Below are positions 24,822-34,344 of a DNA stretch of 64,000 nt, in pieces (the first letter of the stretch is position 1; every line of letters begins with the position of its first letter). The position numbers were made by a program, and so were the translations under genes. The DNA lies in contig JAFWEV010000098.1 in the NCBI GenBank assembly GCA_017512745.1, positions 1 to 64,000 on the forward strand, given 5' to 3'. The notes under the pieces are model-generated. The model ran no database searches and had not been told where the DNA came from. It saw only the letters and a program-made list of their open reading frames with translations. Source of the DNA: Oscillospiraceae bacterium (lineage in GTDB: Bacteria > Bacillota > Clostridia > Oscillospirales > Ruminococcaceae).

Positions 24822-27362
24822 CTATCTGTAGTATGAGTCTACCATGGCAGATGACTGTTCTACGGCTTCATCAATGGAGATGGATCCTGAGAATAGATTA
24901 TCTGCTATTTTTGATAATTCCCACATAAGCACATGGTCTATTATCTGAACATCGCCAAGATCATCATATATTGAATCGACTTTCATAATGTCAGACTCAA
25001 AGAATTTATGATATTCATTCTCGTTTGCGTAGGATCGCATGTGTGATCCCACGGATGATGCAGAATCTTCGTTCACAGGCATGAACCCCCAAATAGGAGC
25101 CTGAAAGCCGAAATTGATACTACCGAACGAATCCTGGAACGACTTATCAAGGGCAGCATTTACGTAAGCGAGACTGTGATCCGGATAAGCGGTATTTTTG
25201 TTGATGCCTATAGCGATTGGTATCACGTAAGGATCTTCTGTGAATGTCGGAATGCTTGCGGGCTGGATATTCGGCCAGATTTCGGGGTGATCATAGTCCA
25301 GTTTATCGAACAGTTCATAGACGAATCTTATCGGTGTTCTTGCAGTCATATCATATGCAGGTTTTATAGTGTAGTTATTGTTCAATTGTGTAAGGAACAG
25401 GCTTCCTCGCAACACCGGCCCTTGATAATAGAATGAGGTCGTACCGCTTTGTCTGTACTCTGTTGGAACGCCTTTAGTTCTGTCACCCTCTTTAAGCTTG
25501 TAGTCACCATAGGGGTCACCATTGAGAACAGCTTCTTTATAGGAGGTGATATTATTCTGGGCTTGCGCACTGGAGATTGAATCAGTGATCGCCTTCAGCA
25601 TTTGTAAAAACAGGCGATATTTTTCAGTGTCAAGGTGATCATCCCGAATGAGTTCTGATTGATTCAGCATATAGAATCTATCAAACATATTGATATAATC
25701 GTCGAAATAGAATGGATAGTTGCCCGATTCATCATTTTCAATTGACTGTGTGAAAGCCTGAACAGATGATGTATCATAGCTTCCATTTCCGGTCGAGAAG
25801 AAGGCTGCTTGTTGAAACAGAAGAGGATAAGCGTATATATTTTCTCCAATGGACATTGAATTTAAAATGGATTCAGGGATATTTGCGGCAGGATCATTAT
25901 CAGACAGGTCCATGAGATATCCGTTTTCTCCCAACAGTTTTATGGTTTGAGCATCTGCAATTATGACATCAGGACCATGACCGGATGAAAACATGTCTAT
26001 TATATTGTTCTGCAGCTCACGATAATTGTCTATAAGGTCATCATAAGAAGGACTTCCCGGTATAAAGCTGATTCTTCCGTAGATGCCTCTGTCTTCATTT
26101 GGAATGATCTGCTTCCTGAAGGATACATCGTCTATGGTAGATGATAACTGCTTATCTATAAGCGATGTGCTGTCATTGCCGAACATATCCAAAACATGAA
26201 CAGACGGTGTATTAACAACAACCATATTCTGATCGTATTTGAGATATACAAGTGTGTTCTGATAGGCTCCTCTATCATTTCTTTCGGCCAAAGTTACATA
26301 GAAATCCTTATTTGGTCCCAATGCTATTTTCGTTGAGTAAACGGTTAAATCTATATCGCTGATCTGAGAAGAGTCTAATATGAGCTCCGGAATAGACCCA
26401 CCTAACATTATTCTGCTGATCCCGAGTGAATCGCAGTAATAAACGGCTTCCGAGTCAATCCCGCAGAGCTTGACTGATGATTCCGTATTGAAGATCGGAG
26501 AGATGTGGATCCCGGATGAAGATGGTTCAGAAAAGTCTGACGAAGAATAAATATGTATCTCTTCACCATCATAAATAGCATTTAACGTTCCGTCTGATAC
26601 CATATTACTTGCGTAGAAAGACTGGCGGATCGGAATATTATTTAACCAGGAAACCTCTTTGGATTCAGTATCAAAAACCAAATTCACGCAGTCGTTATAC
26701 CCTTCATATGAATCAGCTATCATTAATATCTTAGTCCCAGATACGACATATTCCCGTATCATATTAATAAATCTGTAATCATCTCCGTCTTTGGGATCGC
26801 GGGTCAGCTGCGATAATCCTTCAGATCCAAGCATTTCTTTGATATTGCCGAGATATTTCATATCGTCATATGCAGAGAGGTATTCAGCATCGGAGGAATA
26901 CTTGAACATATACATGTCGTTGCTGATATCAGAGCTGTTACCTATAGAGGTGAACAAATACAGATTATCATTATCATCAGCAACTATTCGTGAGTTGTCA
27001 TATAGATATTTGTCTTCCAACAGAGATCCTTTGAGATCGTTCCGTATTATATGTGAGTTCTTTAGCTCACCTTCAGAAAATGTATCAATGACTATACTGC
27101 GTTCGCTGAGAGGATATTCGATTTCGAATATAGCTTGAATATCTCCGTTTTGTTTTGTTCTCAAGCTGATACAATAACCGCTCGAATGGTTGACTTCTGC
27201 GATCGGTACTTCTTTGCTTGAATATCCTCCTGACACAGAGGCTGGTATTAGATCCTGAGCAGACTCTTCTGGTACAGGAGAACTGTTTGAACTGCAGCCG
27301 CAAAGGAGATTTAGCAGTAACATGAGAATCATTATGGCTGATACATATTTGTAGTGTTTCAT
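24822..27362 (-). CDS. Large lipoprotein: propeller-like N-terminus fused to type-1 solute-binding domain
   Basis: An 846-residue exported protein. The signal peptide ends in the lipobox LCGC (Cys23). Residues about 40-410 are a series of beta-strand blades (DDNDNLYLFTSIG, DSEAVYYCDSLGISR, GPNKDFYVTLAER), suggesting a beta-propeller. Residues about 420-846 resemble a type-1 extracellular solute-binding protein: SSGHGPDVIIADAQTIKLLGENGYLMDLSDNDPA, then YPLLF and a late PIAIGINKNT strand. No permease or ATPase is adjacent. Instead, the gene is divergent from a response regulator/kinase pair, so it may be an accessory ligand receptor for that kinase. A 784-residue paralogue repeats the arrangement at 29729-32083. 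AT-rich compared with flanks. Confidence 0.7.
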   Translation of the reverse strand: MKHYKYVSAIMILMLLLNLLCGCSSNSSPVPEESAQDLIPASVSGGYSSKEVPIAEVNHSSGYCISLRTKQNGDIQAIFEIEYPLSERSIVIDTFSEGELKNSHIIRNDLKGSLLEDKYLYDNSRIVADDNDNLYLFTSIGNSSDISNDMYMFKYSSDAEYLSAYDDMKYLGNIKEMLGSEGLSQLTRDPKDGDDYRFINMIREYVVSGTKILMIADSYEGYNDCVNLVFDTESKEVSWLNNIPIRQSFYASNMVSDGTLNAIYDGEEIHIYSSSDFSEPSSSGIHISPIFNTESSVKLCGIDSEAVYYCDSLGISRIMLGGSIPELILDSSQISDIDLTVYSTKIALGPNKDFYVTLAERNDRGAYQNTLVYLKYDQNMVVVNTPSVHVLDMFGNDSTSLIDKQLSSTIDDVSFRKQIIPNEDRGIYGRISFIPGSPSYDDLIDNYRELQNNIIDMFSSGHGPDVIIADAQTIKLLGENGYLMDLSDNDPAANIPESILNSMSIGENIYAYPLLFQQAAFFSTGNGSYDTSSVQAFTQSIENDESGNYPFYFDDYINMFDRFYMLNQSELIRDDHLDTEKYRLFLQMLKAITDSISSAQAQNNITSYKEAVLNGDPYGDYKLKEGDRTKGVPTEYRQSGTTSFYYQGPVLRGSLFLTQLNNNYTIKPAYDMTARTPIRFVYELFDKLDYDHPEIWPNIQPASIPTFTEDPYVIPIAIGINKNTAYPDHSLAYVNAALDKSFQDSFGSINFGFQAPIWGFMPVNEDSASSVGSHMRSYANENEYHKFFESDIMKVDSIYDDLGDVQIIDHVLMWELSKIADNLFSGSISIDEAVEQSSAMVDSYYR

Positions 27363-27435
27363 ATGAGTAGTCCTCCTTTTTAGATGAAAGATGCAGTTAT
27401 GTTCTTTCGGATATATCCATATTAGGAGAGTAGTC

Positions 27436-27510
27436 TTAAATTAATCTTTATTTGTTATTTAGATTATATTTGTTTTGTTTAAGAAATAATAAAGATTTGC
27501 GAGCTATGAT
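27436..27510 (+). promoter_or_regulatory. 11-bp phased repeats and promoter of two-component system 1
   Basis: T-rich half-sites start at 27436, 27447, 27458 and 27469 (TTAAAT, TTTATT, TTTAGA, TTTGTT), each 11 bp apart, then TAAGAA at 27480. A TATGAT -10 lies at 27505-27510. OmpR/PhoB-type regulators bind direct repeats with 11-bp phasing, so this is a probable binding array of the regulator below, serving both divergent genes. Confidence 0.5.
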
Positions 27511-27549
27511 AGAGGTAAAGAGAATTCTGATGATTAAGGGGAGATTCTT

Positions 27550-28227
27550 GTGAAAATACTTTTGATCGAAGATGATAAACAACTCAGCCGACAAGTCAGT
27601 ATGGGATTGAGAAGTGACGGCTTTGAGGTAGACCAGGCCTTTTCAGGTAGTGATGGTGTATATATGCTCACCGAGGGTAATTATGATGCAGCGGTCATTG
27701 ATTGGTTGCTTCCTGAAGTTGACGGGAAGCAAATAGTCAAAAGAGCAAGAGCTCAAGGTATCGTATGCCCCGTTATCATTGCAACAGCATTGGGGCAGGT
27801 TGAGAATAAGCTCGAATGTTTTGAGGCCGGTGCAGATGATTACATTGTCAAGCCTTTCGATGTCAGAGAACTCAGCGCTAGGATCAAAGCTCTGTTGCGC
27901 AGACCGAATACTGTTGTCAGGGAAGTGCTCAGTTTTGATGACATCAAGCTGGATATGACGGAGATGCAGCTTATTGGCAGCAAAGGAGGTGTCGGAGTTA
28001 CTCAGAAAGAGGCTGAGCTTTTAGAAGCATTCCTCACAAGACCGGGACATACTTTAACAAGAGAACTTCTTTTTTCGAGAGTGTGGGGAATAGAGGCGGA
28101 TACACTGGAAAGTGCCCTTGACATATATGTCCATTATTTGCGCAGACACCTTTCATTTGTATCGGATAATGTTATTATCAAAACTACTCGGGGAGTGGGG
28201 TATAAACTCACAAAGAAAGATGTATAA
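27550..28227 (+). CDS. OmpR/PhoB-family response regulator, module 1
   Basis: A 225-residue regulator. The receiver domain has the acidic pair E7-D8/D9 region IEDD, phospho-acceptor Asp51 (AAVIDWLLPEVDG) and the KPF signature in DDYIVKPFDVREL. The C-terminal winged helix ends in LDIYVHYLRRHLSF and TTRGVGYKL. Start is GTG 27550 with AAGGGGA upstream. It overlaps the kinase gene by 8 nt and is divergent from the propeller-SBP lipoprotein. Closely related to the regulator at 32240. Confidence 0.93.
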   Translation: MKILLIEDDKQLSRQVSMGLRSDGFEVDQAFSGSDGVYMLTEGNYDAAVIDWLLPEVDGKQIVKRARAQGIVCPVIIATALGQVENKLECFEAGADDYIVKPFDVRELSARIKALLRRPNTVVREVLSFDDIKLDMTEMQLIGSKGGVGVTQKEAELLEAFLTRPGHTLTRELLFSRVWGIEADTLESALDIYVHYLRRHLSFVSDNVIIKTTRGVGYKLTKKDV

Positions 28228-29491
28228 GTCGTTAAGAAATAGATTATGTATTACACTCTTTTTGCTGACGTCCTCAGTTGTATGTCTTGTTACTGCTATT
28301 CTATGCATCACAAACATAAGACAGGCTTCAAAAAGTTATCGGATTGAGAATGAGAAGAGTGTCAATGAAGTATTATCAAAGATCAGTGCGGAGAACCGTA
28401 TAAATGATATATGGATTGCCGAATTTGAGGATGATAAACAGGCACTGGTTGCTATTTTTGAAAATGGACATCAATACTCTTTTGGCGGAAGATATATCAC
28501 GGGTACAGGCAGAGATCTTTTGGTTGATATTGCACTTAATAAAACTGTTGAAGAAGGCCTGGATATCAGTAACAGCCTTTATTCTGTAGATGAGGCAATA
28601 GAATATGAGATCAAAACAGCAGACGGAAGCCGTTATTTCGGGGTAGCAAAAGCAGAAATGATAAATGCTTCCAAAATTACGGTGATAGCATTATTTGATG
28701 ATCAGCCTGTTATTGATGATATAAAAGGGATCGTCTCAGAATATGTGATTATTTCCTTCTTAGGATGTTTTATATTATTGATTATCAGCCGTTTCTTATC
28801 TTTTAAGATGGTTGAGCCTATTATAGAGGCCGACAGGAAACAAAAAGAATTTATAGCTGCAACAAGCCATGAGCTTAAAACACCGCTTGCTGTCATTAAA
28901 GCGGTGCTTTCGACTGCAGAAATGACTGGAAATAAGGATCAGGTTATATCTGTTGTTGCATCTGAGACGAACAGGATGACAAGACTCGTAAATGATCTTA
29001 TGTCTCTGGCGCGAAACGATATGGGAAAATGGAATGTAAATATAAAAGAAGTTGATTTGGAATTATTGATTCTGTCATGCTTTGAAAAATATGCCCCGGT
29101 TCTTGAGGCGAACGGACACGAGTTAACGCTTGATATTCCAGATTCGAAGTTGCCCAAAATAAAATCAGATGATGACAAGTTATCTGAAATATTAGAGATC
29201 TTGCTTAACAATGCAAACGACTACTCTGTTGAGAATGGAGTGATTACTTTGGGCGCTGGCAAATGCGGAAGAGGAATCGTGTTATTTGTCGAAGATGAAG
29301 GACCGGGTATCCCTGACAAGCTTAAACAAAAGGTTTTTGAAAGATTCTACAGAGCAGATCAGGGCAGGAGCGACAGAAATCATTTTGGGTTGGGCCTTTC
29401 CCTCGCTTCGGACTATGCAAAGCTAATTGGAGCAAGTATCGAGTTGAAGGATTCTCGGCATAGAGGATCCAGATTTGAAATAATTCTTTAA
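28220..29491 (+). CDS. Sensor histidine kinase, module 1
   Basis: A 423-residue kinase with two membrane helices (about residues 8-30 and 170-195) bracketing an extracytoplasmic domain of about 135 residues. The H-box is ATSHELKTPLAVIK, the N-box ILEILLNNANDYS, the G1 box VEDEGPGIPDKLKQKVFERFYRADQGRS and the G2 box HFGLGLSLA. There is no HAMP domain that I can see. ATG 28220 overlaps the regulator stop. The upstream in-frame extension to 28112 lies inside the regulator gene and is ignored. It probably reads a ligand with help from the divergent lipoprotein. Confidence 0.9.
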   Translation: MYKSLRNRLCITLFLLTSSVVCLVTAILCITNIRQASKSYRIENEKSVNEVLSKISAENRINDIWIAEFEDDKQALVAIFENGHQYSFGGRYITGTGRDLLVDIALNKTVEEGLDISNSLYSVDEAIEYEIKTADGSRYFGVAKAEMINASKITVIALFDDQPVIDDIKGIVSEYVIISFLGCFILLIISRFLSFKMVEPIIEADRKQKEFIAATSHELKTPLAVIKAVLSTAEMTGNKDQVISVVASETNRMTRLVNDLMSLARNDMGKWNVNIKEVDLELLILSCFEKYAPVLEANGHELTLDIPDSKLPKIKSDDDKLSEILEILLNNANDYSVENGVITLGAGKCGRGIVLFVEDEGPGIPDKLKQKVFERFYRADQGRSDRNHFGLGLSLASDYAKLIGASIELKDSRHRGSRFEIIL

Positions 29492-29597
29492 AGCTGTGAT
29501 TGGCAGTTAATTGTTTGTCGAAAGCTTAATATAACGGCATTACAGTTTGTCGGCCGTGTATATAAATCAGGAGACAGTAATTATCCGGAGGAGAGAA

Positions 29598-29627
29598 ACG
29601 GGGCTCGACATTTTCGTCGAGCCCCGT
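29598..29627. other. Very stable hairpin in the gap between the two modules
   Basis: A perfect 12-bp GC-rich stem (29598-29609 with 29616-29627) and 6-nt loop. No T-run follows on the plus strand; on the minus strand the tail is only partly T-rich. It is the only structure I see in 29492-29728 and may terminate the kinase transcript. Confidence 0.55.
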
Positions 29628-29728
29628 AACAATTTATCGGGATTTGTCTGAACTTATAGCAATCATATGTGTAAGTTAGCGGATGCTCCGAAGCAGAAGA
29701 ATGTATGAAAACATGATGGTTAACAATT

Positions 29729-32083
29729 CTAGAATTTGGAGTAGCTGTCAGTATATTCAACTGCTCTATTGACTACCTCATCTAGGGAACAGGCTCCGGT
29801 GAAGTACTCATTAGAGATTTGAGTCAAGCCATAGATATATTCATAATCCATTATCATTGGAGTGCTCATCTCTTGGTATTCTGTTCTCATAAAATCAATA
29901 TATGCAGAGAAGAAATCTGACCGTTCCGATTGCATTTGTTCATCCTCATAGAATTCAAGTGTTTTCGAAGATTCATTCATAGACGTTTCAAAAGCATTGA
30001 ATGACAGGGGCAGTCCTCCGAACATACCACTGTAAAGGAACTCTGTGTCTTCGTATACATATGTTTGACATTCGTCTGAAACAATGGCGTTAATTAGTTC
30101 TACACATTGTTCGGGATATTTGGTATTTGCATTTATGGCAACAGCATATCTTATTTCAAAGGGATGAGGATAGCCGGAATCAGGATTATGATAAACAAAT
30201 TGGGAGTCATTTAACATTGTTTGTGCGCGTTGTTTCATTGACTGATAGATTACTGAACTGGCACATGGATAAATCAAAATGTTAGTTACCATATCATTTG
30301 AAGAACTAATAGAGCTTTGAACACATCTATAAGGTTGTACTATATTGATATTGACAGGTTCGACTCCATAGTAATCATATGAGCGTTTTGATAAAGTAGT
30401 AATGTCGTTGACTGTTTTTATAATGTCTCTATAATTCTGAACAGTAAAATTATATCTGTTTGATATATAGAGAGATGCAAGTTCCGAGAATAATGTTGAA
30501 GAGAGATACGTGTTTAAGTAGCATTGACTGCCGTCTGATTCAAGCAACTCCTCTATTGAAATATCAGGATCTCCGTAGAGGATTGAAGTTTCTATGGCAA
30601 GCGGAACAGCATAGACAGTTTGCTCAGAGGAGAAAGCATTAGCGATACTTGATGAGATATTGGGATTGTTTATAGATCCGGCGAGATCTAACAGATATCC
30701 GTTATTCCCTAGTTCCATTATTGCAGAAGCATCCCACACGATTACGTCAGGGGCGTTTCCGTCTTCAAACAATTTCTGTAAATATGCATTCCCCGCATGT
30801 AATTCGGATAACAATGGCAGATCTTCTTCCGAATTGCGAAGCGCATGTCTCTGATTATTACTCAGAACACCACTATATTCTTCGGAAACATTTTTTGTTG
30901 AGACATATATTTGAGAATCTCTGACGGATTCGATTGCGTAATCTACGATAGCAGAGTCATCAAGGCACAGGAGGGAAATATTTGTTGCAGGTTTATACTG
31001 TATTTCAGGATCGAATTTATAGAATAATAATTTGCTTTCTTCTGTTTTTTCATTGTAATAAAGGATATAGAAGGAGTTGTTTTCTGATAATGTGGCACAG
31101 ACAGGCTGCCACATTGATGAATGCAAAAGACAGTTCTGTGTATCAAGAATTGTTTCTGTCAATGAACTTCCCTGTGGAATTCTGTTGACACCTTTACTAT
31201 CGATGTAATAGTAGAAATTGTCATTTATGCCCATCAGGATCGGGGTGCCGTAGTAAGGCCCCGGTATTCTCTTGTCATTGTTTTTTCCAGTTACCGCGCA
31301 TTGAGATGAAAGTTGCTCCTGTTTTTGCCCTGTGTGAAGGTCATAGGCATCAATAGACTCGTCACCGATATAGTAAAAGTTATCATCGTCAATAAAATAC
31401 CGCTGGGGATTCTGCGAAAAAATATCAATGACCAATTCATTGGTGACCTGACTTTCCATATTACCATAAATAATAAGTGAATCATTAGCATATGGTTCAA
31501 GATCATATCCGTGCCAAACAACTACGGTATTACCGTTACTGCTCGACTTGATGGTAGGAGAAGCACCATTCATAAGTGGCCTCTCAATATTGGTGCCTAA
31601 CATAATCTGGTGATAGCCAGAGTTGAAAGGTAGGACATTTTCGGGATATGCCACGATAGAATAATCAAAAACATCGCTTTCGGGAGATGCCGGATCAGAT
31701 AGACCGGAAGTAACATAATACATATTTCCGTTTGGATCTAGAGCGGGGCCGGCAATGGCATGAAACGGCATGTCAAAGAAGACTTCTTTTTCATAGCAGT
31801 ATTCTTTTGACGAAATTTCAGTAGTTTCAGAAAACTGTCTGACAACAGTAGTGATAGCAGAATCGGGAATGTAATCATATTTAAGAAAAACGCCGTTTTC
31901 TGCCGGATAAATCGTACAGCCGTACTCATCGGAGGAAGACCATACTTCCGTTTCTGAAAATCCTCCTAGAGGAGCGGCTTCTGATAACGGTTCTCCTTCA
32001 ATTACACTCTGTGTACCGCTGCATCCGGCAAAGAGTGAGACGATCATGCTTATGATCAATATAAAAGTAATTATTTTTTTCAT
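29729..32083 (-). CDS. Large lipoprotein: propeller-like N-terminus fused to solute-binding domain, paralogue 2
   Basis: A 784-residue paralogue of the protein at 24822-27362. The lipobox is LFAGC (Cys21). Residues about 40-380 form strand-rich blades (DPNGNMYYVTSGL, DDDNFYYIGDESIDAY, GINDNFYYYIDSKGVNR). The C-terminal half contains FEDGNAPDVIVWDASAIMELGNNGYLLDLAGS, matching the other copy's solute-binding signature, and IRYAVAINANTKYPEQCVELINAI near the end. As with copy 1, it is divergent from a response regulator and kinase, and no transporter partners are present. It is visibly AT-rich. Confidence 0.7.
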   Translation of the reverse strand: MKKIITFILIISMIVSLFAGCSGTQSVIEGEPLSEAAPLGGFSETEVWSSSDEYGCTIYPAENGVFLKYDYIPDSAITTVVRQFSETTEISSKEYCYEKEVFFDMPFHAIAGPALDPNGNMYYVTSGLSDPASPESDVFDYSIVAYPENVLPFNSGYHQIMLGTNIERPLMNGASPTIKSSSNGNTVVVWHGYDLEPYANDSLIIYGNMESQVTNELVIDIFSQNPQRYFIDDDNFYYIGDESIDAYDLHTGQKQEQLSSQCAVTGKNNDKRIPGPYYGTPILMGINDNFYYYIDSKGVNRIPQGSSLTETILDTQNCLLHSSMWQPVCATLSENNSFYILYYNEKTEESKLLFYKFDPEIQYKPATNISLLCLDDSAIVDYAIESVRDSQIYVSTKNVSEEYSGVLSNNQRHALRNSEEDLPLLSELHAGNAYLQKLFEDGNAPDVIVWDASAIMELGNNGYLLDLAGSINNPNISSSIANAFSSEQTVYAVPLAIETSILYGDPDISIEELLESDGSQCYLNTYLSSTLFSELASLYISNRYNFTVQNYRDIIKTVNDITTLSKRSYDYYGVEPVNINIVQPYRCVQSSISSSNDMVTNILIYPCASSVIYQSMKQRAQTMLNDSQFVYHNPDSGYPHPFEIRYAVAINANTKYPEQCVELINAIVSDECQTYVYEDTEFLYSGMFGGLPLSFNAFETSMNESSKTLEFYEDEQMQSERSDFFSAYIDFMRTEYQEMSTPMIMDYEYIYGLTQISNEYFTGACSLDEVVNRAVEYTDSYSKF

Positions 32084-32151
32084 TATACTAATCTCCTGTG
32101 ATTGTGAGGTGTGCTTACTATCGGATTACCAACAATGTATCTCACAGTCCC

Positions 32152-32216
32152 TTAGAATAGTTTTAGAAACAACATAGAATTATCTTAAGGTCTTTCTAAG
32201 ATAACACAACTATGAT
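32152..32216 (+). promoter_or_regulatory. Five 11-bp phased half-sites and promoter of two-component system 2
   Basis: Half-sites TTAGAA (32152), TTAGAA (32163), ATAGAA (32174), TTAAGG (32185) and CTAAGA (32196) recur every 11 bp exactly. A TATGAT -10 (32211-32216) follows 9 bp after the last site, so the array overlaps the -35 position. This is the pattern of an OmpR/PhoB-type activator site. The last arms also form a TTATCTTA/TAAGATAA dyad. Confidence 0.65.
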
Positions 32217-32239
32217 ATAGATTAGATGGAGGAGATATC

Positions 32240-32914
32240 ATGAAAGTGTTAATTGTTGAAGATGACCGAGACCTGAGCATGCAGATAAAGAGAGGGTTGG
32301 TTTCAATCGGCTTTGATGTTATACAGGCATTTGATGGAGAAGATGGTTTTTATCAGTTGTGCGAGGGATCCTGCGATATTGCCATAGTGGATCGGATGCT
32401 TCCGGTAATGAGTGGAACAGAGGTTATCAGTCGGATAAGAAAGATGGGAAAGGATATCCCAATCATTATAGCAACTGCCCTTGGAGATGTGGACGACAGA
32501 ATCAACGGATTGGACAGCGGTGCTGATGACTATATTGTAAAACCCTTTGATGTCAGGGAGTTAGCAGCAAGGATAAGGGCGTTAACAAGAAGGGCTGCCG
32601 GCGGCAGCGGCAATCAGTTGTCATTTGGCGATGTGATATTCAGCAAAGACGAACTTAAGATTAATGGCCCTCTTGGAGACCAAGCAGTCACCCCCACAGA
32701 AGCAGAGTTGATTGAAACTTTGATGAGAAATTCAGACAAAGTCATCACAAGAAATCAACTTTTCGTGAGGGTATGGGGTATAGATTCTGACTCATTGGAT
32801 GGATCATTGGATATATATATCCATTATGCCAGGAATCATTTAGCTAAAATATCACAAAGAACAACAATAAGAACCGTAAGAGGAAAAGGATACAGATTGG
32901 AATTTGAACAATAG
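32240..32914 (+). CDS. OmpR/PhoB-family response regulator, module 2
   Basis: A 224-residue regulator, clearly a paralogue of the one at 27550. It has VEDDRDLS at the front, phospho-acceptor Asp51 (AIVDRMLPVMSG), DDYIVKPFDVRELAARI, and the winged-helix end LDIYIHYARNHLAK with TVRGKGYRLEF. ATG is preceded by GGAGGAGAT. Its stop overlaps the kinase GTG start by one base. The phased repeats upstream are probably its own binding sites. Confidence 0.93.
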   Translation: MKVLIVEDDRDLSMQIKRGLVSIGFDVIQAFDGEDGFYQLCEGSCDIAIVDRMLPVMSGTEVISRIRKMGKDIPIIIATALGDVDDRINGLDSGADDYIVKPFDVRELAARIRALTRRAAGGSGNQLSFGDVIFSKDELKINGPLGDQAVTPTEAELIETLMRNSDKVITRNQLFVRVWGIDSDSLDGSLDIYIHYARNHLAKISQRTTIRTVRGKGYRLEFEQ

Positions 32915-34206
32915 TGGTTAACAAACTGAAAAAAAGGATCAGATTATCTGTCTGGGGATTGACGTCGCTGGTCCTGTTAGTTTTTGCTGTTTTTTCGTTT
33001 GTATTAAATTCGAACAGTATCAGGTTTAATTTCAGATCAGCATTGGACAATTACACCGAAATCGTAATCACTAAAATCAGATTAGATAATGCAGTCAGTA
33101 CCAATTGGATCAATACACTTGAAGCAGCGAACAACATTATTATCGGTATAAAGGATAATAACGGTAATGTGTATTTGTTTTCAGGCAATAATGAATTCAA
33201 GACATCAAGAGAAGTGTTGCTTAACAGAACATATGATATAGCAAGAGAAAATGGCGTTGCTGCCTATGAGCTTGAATTTATGTCAAGCACACTTTCAACT
33301 AGCATAACAGTCAATGGGGATAACGGTGATACTTATTTGTGTAAGGTTACTGTTATTCCTATCAAAGAATCGTATGTTGCGGTTTCAGTCATATTGTCGA
33401 ACGAGAAATATGAGAAAGATATTGAGAACTTATTATTCAGATATATTCTCATAATTGTGATTCTCGAAGCGATACTGTATCTTATCAGCAAAATTCTGGC
33501 GGAATATGCAGTGAAGCCTACCATTCAAAGCGAGAGAAGCCAAAGAGAATTTATCGCCTCAGTCAGTCATGAATTGCGAAGTCCGCTTGCAGTAATAAAA
33601 GCTGCCTCATCTACCGCTCAAATCAACGGGGATCATACTAAATTACCGTCGATTGTCGATTCTGAGGTGAACCGAATGTCACGGCTGGTAGAGGATTTAA
33701 TGACATTGTCGAAGGCTGATACTTCGGGATGGGAGATAGAGACTGAAGACATAGATTTAGATGATCTGACATTGAATATATATGAGAAGATAGTAGTTTT
33801 AGCCAATAACAGAAACCGATCAATTAGAATGATACCTGCTAAAGGTACTCTTCCGGTGATAAAAACTAACGGGATGAGATTGACGCAGATTATTCTGATT
33901 TTTTTCAATAACGCATGTGAGTATTCCACGGAGGGGAAGGAGATCACGTTCGGCGTTGTAAATAACAGCAAATGGATAAAACTCTATATCGGAGACCGGG
34001 GACCGGGAATTCCGGATAAAGAGAAGAAAAAGATATTTGAACGTTTTTACAGGGCAGATAAAAGCAGATCAGATAAAAAGCATTTTGGTCTCGGGTTATC
34101 TGTCGCAATGGCTCTTGCAAAAGCAATGAATATGGAAATAGGTGTTGATGACAACGAGTTCGGGGGATCTGATTTTTATATTCGGCTCAACAAACGAATA
34201 GAATGA
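32914..34206 (+). CDS. Sensor histidine kinase, module 2
   Basis: A 430-residue kinase, paralogous to the one at 28220. Two membrane helices (about 11-30 and 172-195) flank an extracytoplasmic domain. The H-box is SVSHELRSPLAVIK, the N-box ILIFFNNACEYS, and the ATP lid reads GDRGPGIPDKEKKKIFERFYRADKSRS with HFGLGLSVAMALAKAM. Start is GTG 32914 overlapping the regulator stop. Followed after 138 nt by the operator-controlled exported-protein array. Confidence 0.9.
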   Translation: MVNKLKKRIRLSVWGLTSLVLLVFAVFSFVLNSNSIRFNFRSALDNYTEIVITKIRLDNAVSTNWINTLEAANNIIIGIKDNNGNVYLFSGNNEFKTSREVLLNRTYDIARENGVAAYELEFMSSTLSTSITVNGDNGDTYLCKVTVIPIKESYVAVSVILSNEKYEKDIENLLFRYILIIVILEAILYLISKILAEYAVKPTIQSERSQREFIASVSHELRSPLAVIKAASSTAQINGDHTKLPSIVDSEVNRMSRLVEDLMTLSKADTSGWEIETEDIDLDDLTLNIYEKIVVLANNRNRSIRMIPAKGTLPVIKTNGMRLTQIILIFFNNACEYSTEGKEITFGVVNNSKWIKLYIGDRGPGIPDKEKKKIFERFYRADKSRSDKKHFGLGLSVAMALAKAMNMEIGVDDNEFGGSDFYIRLNKRIE

Positions 34207-34260
34207 TTTTGTAAACAAAGCTGCAATGATAAACAAATTGTAAATCAATCAAATAAAGAC

Positions 34261-34321
34261 TTTACTCTCATTCGCTGATGATGTATATTTAATGCGGTCT
34301 ACATATGTAGACTGCATTAAA
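34261..34321 (+). promoter_or_regulatory. Promoter with long BlaI-type palindromic operator
   Basis: TTTACT (34261-34266) and TATATT (34284-34289) are spaced by 17 bp. Directly after the -10 is a 34-bp dyad (34288-34321; two 17-nt arms with one mismatch) whose core is GTCTACATATGTAGAC. The central TACATATGTA is a textbook BlaI/MecI operator. It covers the expected transcription start, so it should repress 34345-37754. Confidence 0.75.
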
Positions 34322-34344
34322 TTATTACAGAATACGTTGTTGTA

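Noticed and set aside
24822-27362. Propeller-SBP lipoproteins as ABC importer components
   Set aside because: No permease or ATPase gene is adjacent to either copy; both are paired with two-component genes.
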